The notes under the pieces were generated by a model, which worked only from the letters and a program-made list of their open reading frames with translations, had not been told where the DNA came from and did not search any database. This document shows, in pieces, positions 3,829 to 5,723 of a stretch of 5,723 bases of DNA. Numbering within the stretch: position 1 is the first letter of the stretch; every line of letters starts with the position of its first letter. The stretch spans positions 1 through 5,723 of the forward strand of contig CAZRHR010000108.1 of NCBI GenBank assembly GCA_964599915.1, given 5' to 3'. The DNA is from CAZRHR01 sp964599915. Lineage in GTDB: Bacteria; Bacteroidota; Bacteroidia; CAIKAF01. A program made the translations under genes and the position numbers.

Positions 3829-5723
3829 TCAATATTTGATAAACCGACTCACCGCCATGCGTCCAAAATCATCTTTTACCCGAATCAAATACACCCCTGG
3901 AGCCCAAGTAGCTACGGAAAGCAGTGTACTTTGCTTTTGCTCCATGGATTGGGTTAGATACACCTGACCTTTCATGTCTTCGACCCAAAGGGTTGGATTG
4001 CTCCATTGGCCCTGCCAAGTCACTTGCACCCAGTCCGAAGAAGGATTTGGTGAAAGACTAAGCCCCAACGAGGTGGTTAAATCACAATCCAAAGAAATGG
4101 GGGTAAAGGCCTCCTTTTTGCCATCTACATCTTCCTGAACTAGACGGAAATAATAAGGGCCTTCCGTACGTAAGGGAATCGTATGGGTGTACTTTCTTAG
4201 CCCATTGCTGAAACCAGCCCCCGGTAAAGAATCAAGGGTGACCCACTGATGGTCTTGTAGTTCTTGAATGTAAAACATGCGGTTCTGGATTTCAGATGCC
4301 GTTTTCCATTCCAATATGGCCTCCCCAATGCCACACTCCCCTGTAAAGGAGATTAAATCAATGGGCAAAGGCCCTGAACCGCCACCCCCACCAAAAAAGG
4401 AGAATCCGGATAATCCATGTCTGGAAATTTCATACCGACCACTTCCCAAATCCACAATTCCTCCATGGGTTCCTTCCATGGTCCATTGCACGTGATCGGA
4501 AGATTTGAGCACCCGAAACGTACTGGTGTCCGTAATGGAGTTAAAGGCATCGGTGGTCAAAGTAATGCTGTATTGTCCGCCATTCAAGCCATTACCAGGA
4601 TCTATTTCCCAAAAACCTTCAGTGGCAATAAACGAAATCACTTGACTGCCATCGATCAAGGGTAGTCCACCCGTAATAGGAATCACGGGCCTAAACGTGG
4701 TGGAAATGGTTCCCGCCGTGGGAGCTCCTGTAAACCTTAGTTTTACTGGTGTATTTCGGGTTTGTGTTCCTACGGGAAAAAGGAATGGCGTGGGTTGGGT
4801 TGCAGCAGGAAACCACCGGCGTAAAGTGCCTAATACGCGCCCTGTGCCGCCAAGGGTGCCGGTTTGCAAGCCGGATGTTCCAATAACCAAAGGTTTTGAT
4901 GCGGCCAATTGTATCCTCCCTCCCAAATACAGGCTATCGCTCACCACTAAACTATCGGCCAAAGTAAGGCCCGCAGGCAAAGTAGCGTTGTTCAGCAACA
5001 ATCTGGACACCTGAAGGGGCGTATTGATTTGCTGGCCTTGAATGCCTGCAAAATCAAAGGTGGCCAAGGTCGCATTAAACGTACCGGCCTGCCGCAGGAC
5101 ATCCTTTTCAAATATAATACGCCTTGTGCCAAAGTCCACGGTGCCTTGCTGCAAGGTAAATGTTCCACCCACACGAAGATCAGACGCAAGACTTAATGTT
5201 CCGGCCGATTTATCCACTAAAACAGCGCCCAGTCCCTGAAGTGCACCCACGCCCGCTGTGGTAATGGATTGGGCTTGGTTGCCTGAAAAAATGAGGGGCG
5301 CAGTAGCCGATGGATAAAAACTTCCTTGATTCGTAAAGTTCCCTTCCAGCCATAAAGCATGGGTTTCCGTGGCAGAATCCATTTGCAAACCGCCTTGAAC
5401 AATGTTCAGGGAACCCGTAATTTTTAATGAATCTGTTAAAATCACAAGTCCTGTGGCTTTCTGCACTTTTAAAGCCGGAATGGGTTTATTGACCCCACCG
5501 GAAGTAAAATACTGGTTGGTGGTTCCGTTGGCAGTGAGTATCCCTGTTCCGGTGATTTGTCCGTGGTTAATAAAATCTCCACCAATCTGAAGTTCCGAAG
5601 TAGGCTCTAAAGAAAGTGCAGCGCCTGACATGATGGTTAAATCTTGTACCGTTTGCACCGTGTTGGCTAACACAGGTGGCACGTTGCAACAATTGGTGAT
5701 AATGACATCTGTGGATGCATCCG
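3829..5723 (-). CDS. T9SS type A sorting domain-containing surface protein (5' end outside window)
   Basis: The C-terminal 630 residues of a large secreted protein. The frame stays open to the right edge (the first whole codons read DASTDVIITNCCNVPPV), so the true start and signal peptide lie outside the window; a GTG at 5682 is not a credible start. In-window residues 43 to about 273 form three degenerate 79-residue beta-rich repeats. A section with RRWFPAATQPTPFLFPVGT (301-319) and further beta strands follows. A Gly linker (GGGGGSG, 444-450) leads into a fibronectin-like module (about 451-544: LPIDLISF, TASEIQNRMFYIQE, YYFRLVQEDVDG). The last 78 residues are a classic type A sorting domain: LSLSPNP (554-560), DMKGQVYLT, WAPGVYLIRV, ending RFIKY. 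T9SS cargo of this kind crosses the outer membrane, then usually has this domain removed and is surface-attached or released. No enzymatic domain is recognised; an adhesin or structural role is possible. The neighbouring split gene ends with the same module order. Confidence 0.88.
   Translation of the reverse strand, partial: DASTDVIITNCCNVPPVLANTVQTVQDLTIMSGAALSLEPTSELQIGGDFINHGQITGTGILTANGTTNQYFTSGGVNKPIPALKVQKATGLVILTDSLKITGSLNIVQGGLQMDSATETHALWLEGNFTNQGSFYPSATAPLIFSGNQAQSITTAGVGALQGLGAVLVDKSAGTLSLASDLRVGGTFTLQQGTVDFGTRRIIFEKDVLRQAGTFNATLATFDFAGIQGQQINTPLQVSRLLLNNATLPAGLTLADSLVVSDSLYLGGRIQLAASKPLVIGTSGLQTGTLGGTGRVLGTLRRWFPAATQPTPFLFPVGTQTRNTPVKLRFTGAPTAGTISTTFRPVIPITGGLPLIDGSQVISFIATEGFWEIDPGNGLNGGQYSITLTTDAFNSITDTSTFRVLKSSDHVQWTMEGTHGGIVDLGSGRYEISRHGLSGFSFFGGGGGSGPLPIDLISFTGECGIGEAILEWKTASEIQNRMFYIQELQDHQWVTLDSLPGAGFSNGLRKYTHTIPLRTEGPYYFRLVQEDVDGKKEAFTPISLDCDLTTSLGLSLSPNPSSDWVQVTWQGQWSNPTLWVEDMKGQVYLTQSMEQKQSTLLSVATWAPGVYLIRVKDDFGRMAVSRFIKY
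4903..5595 (-). repeat. Three tandem protein-level repeats of about 79 residues
   Basis: Within the larger T9SS protein, three units begin near 5595, 5358 and 5121. Each has a strand like LxIxGxFxNxG (ELQIGGDFINHG; ALWLEGNFTNQG; RIIFEKDVLRQAG), a middle F/YxxGxxQ-type element (GTTNQYFTSGG; FSGNQAQSI; FAGIQGQQI), and an end strand pair like GLxLxDSLxVxGSLxL (GLVILTDSLKITGSLNI; GTLSLASDLRVGGTFTL; GLTLADSLVVSDSLYL). The conservation is in protein pattern, not in DNA. The pattern suggests an elongated beta-solenoid or stalk. Confidence 0.6.

Noticed and set aside
3829..5682. GTG at 5682 as the start of the larger T9SS protein
   Set aside because: The frame is open upstream to the window edge with sensible family-like residues (DASTDVIITNCCN), and no signal peptide follows the GTG, so the gene begins outside the window.

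Overview
The window looks like a chromosomal segment of a member of the Bacteroidota. Three things point there. Two predicted secreted proteins end in the arrangement typical of type IX secretion system (T9SS) cargo: an 'LPxxL' fibronectin-like module followed by a C-terminal sorting domain. The candidate promoters match the Bacteroidota -33/-7 type (TTTG or TTG, then TAnnTTTG). None of the visible starts has a Shine-Dalgarno sequence. Every recognisable gene is on the minus strand, so the window reads biologically from right to left. The genus cannot be named from this sequence alone.

Right part (3829 to the right edge): the 3' end of a long T9SS cargo gene whose 5' end lies outside the window. 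It encodes tandem beta-rich repeats of about 79 residues, a region rich in beta-strands, a glycine linker, a fibronectin-like module and a well-formed type A sorting domain. Next comes a 567-bp non-coding stretch (3262-3828). It holds a long hairpin that may end the first gene, a cluster of four TGGACA hexamers including an 18-bp inverted repeat, and a candidate promoter for the next gene.

Middle (1856-3261): a second, smaller T9SS-type secreted protein that is split by a single-base frameshift near 3004-3009. One ORF of 86 codons carries the signal peptide. An ORF of 382 codons carries the Asn/Gly/Ser-rich beta domain, the fibronectin-like module and a degenerate C-terminal domain. Re-reading one base rejoins the two halves into a repeat motif already present upstream. 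A strong intrinsic terminator (1764-1801) follows.

Left part (1-1585): the start of a nucleotide-sugar operon with its own promoter (1615-1645) and a perfect 14-bp palindrome next to the -33 element. Its first gene is a DegT/DnrJ/EryC1/StrS aminotransferase resembling WbpE. Eleven bases later begins a UDP-glucose 6-dehydrogenase gene that runs off the left edge. Together they suggest synthesis of a surface polysaccharide or LPS containing amino and uronic sugars. In Porphyromonas gingivalis, T9SS cargo is anchored to an LPS whose synthesis needs a WbpE-type aminotransferase. The neighbourhood is therefore suggestive, but adjacency here is not proof of a functional link.

I saw no RNA genes, insertion sequences, CRISPR arrays or phage genes. 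The main oddities are the frameshift, the TGGACA cluster and the palindromic promoter element.
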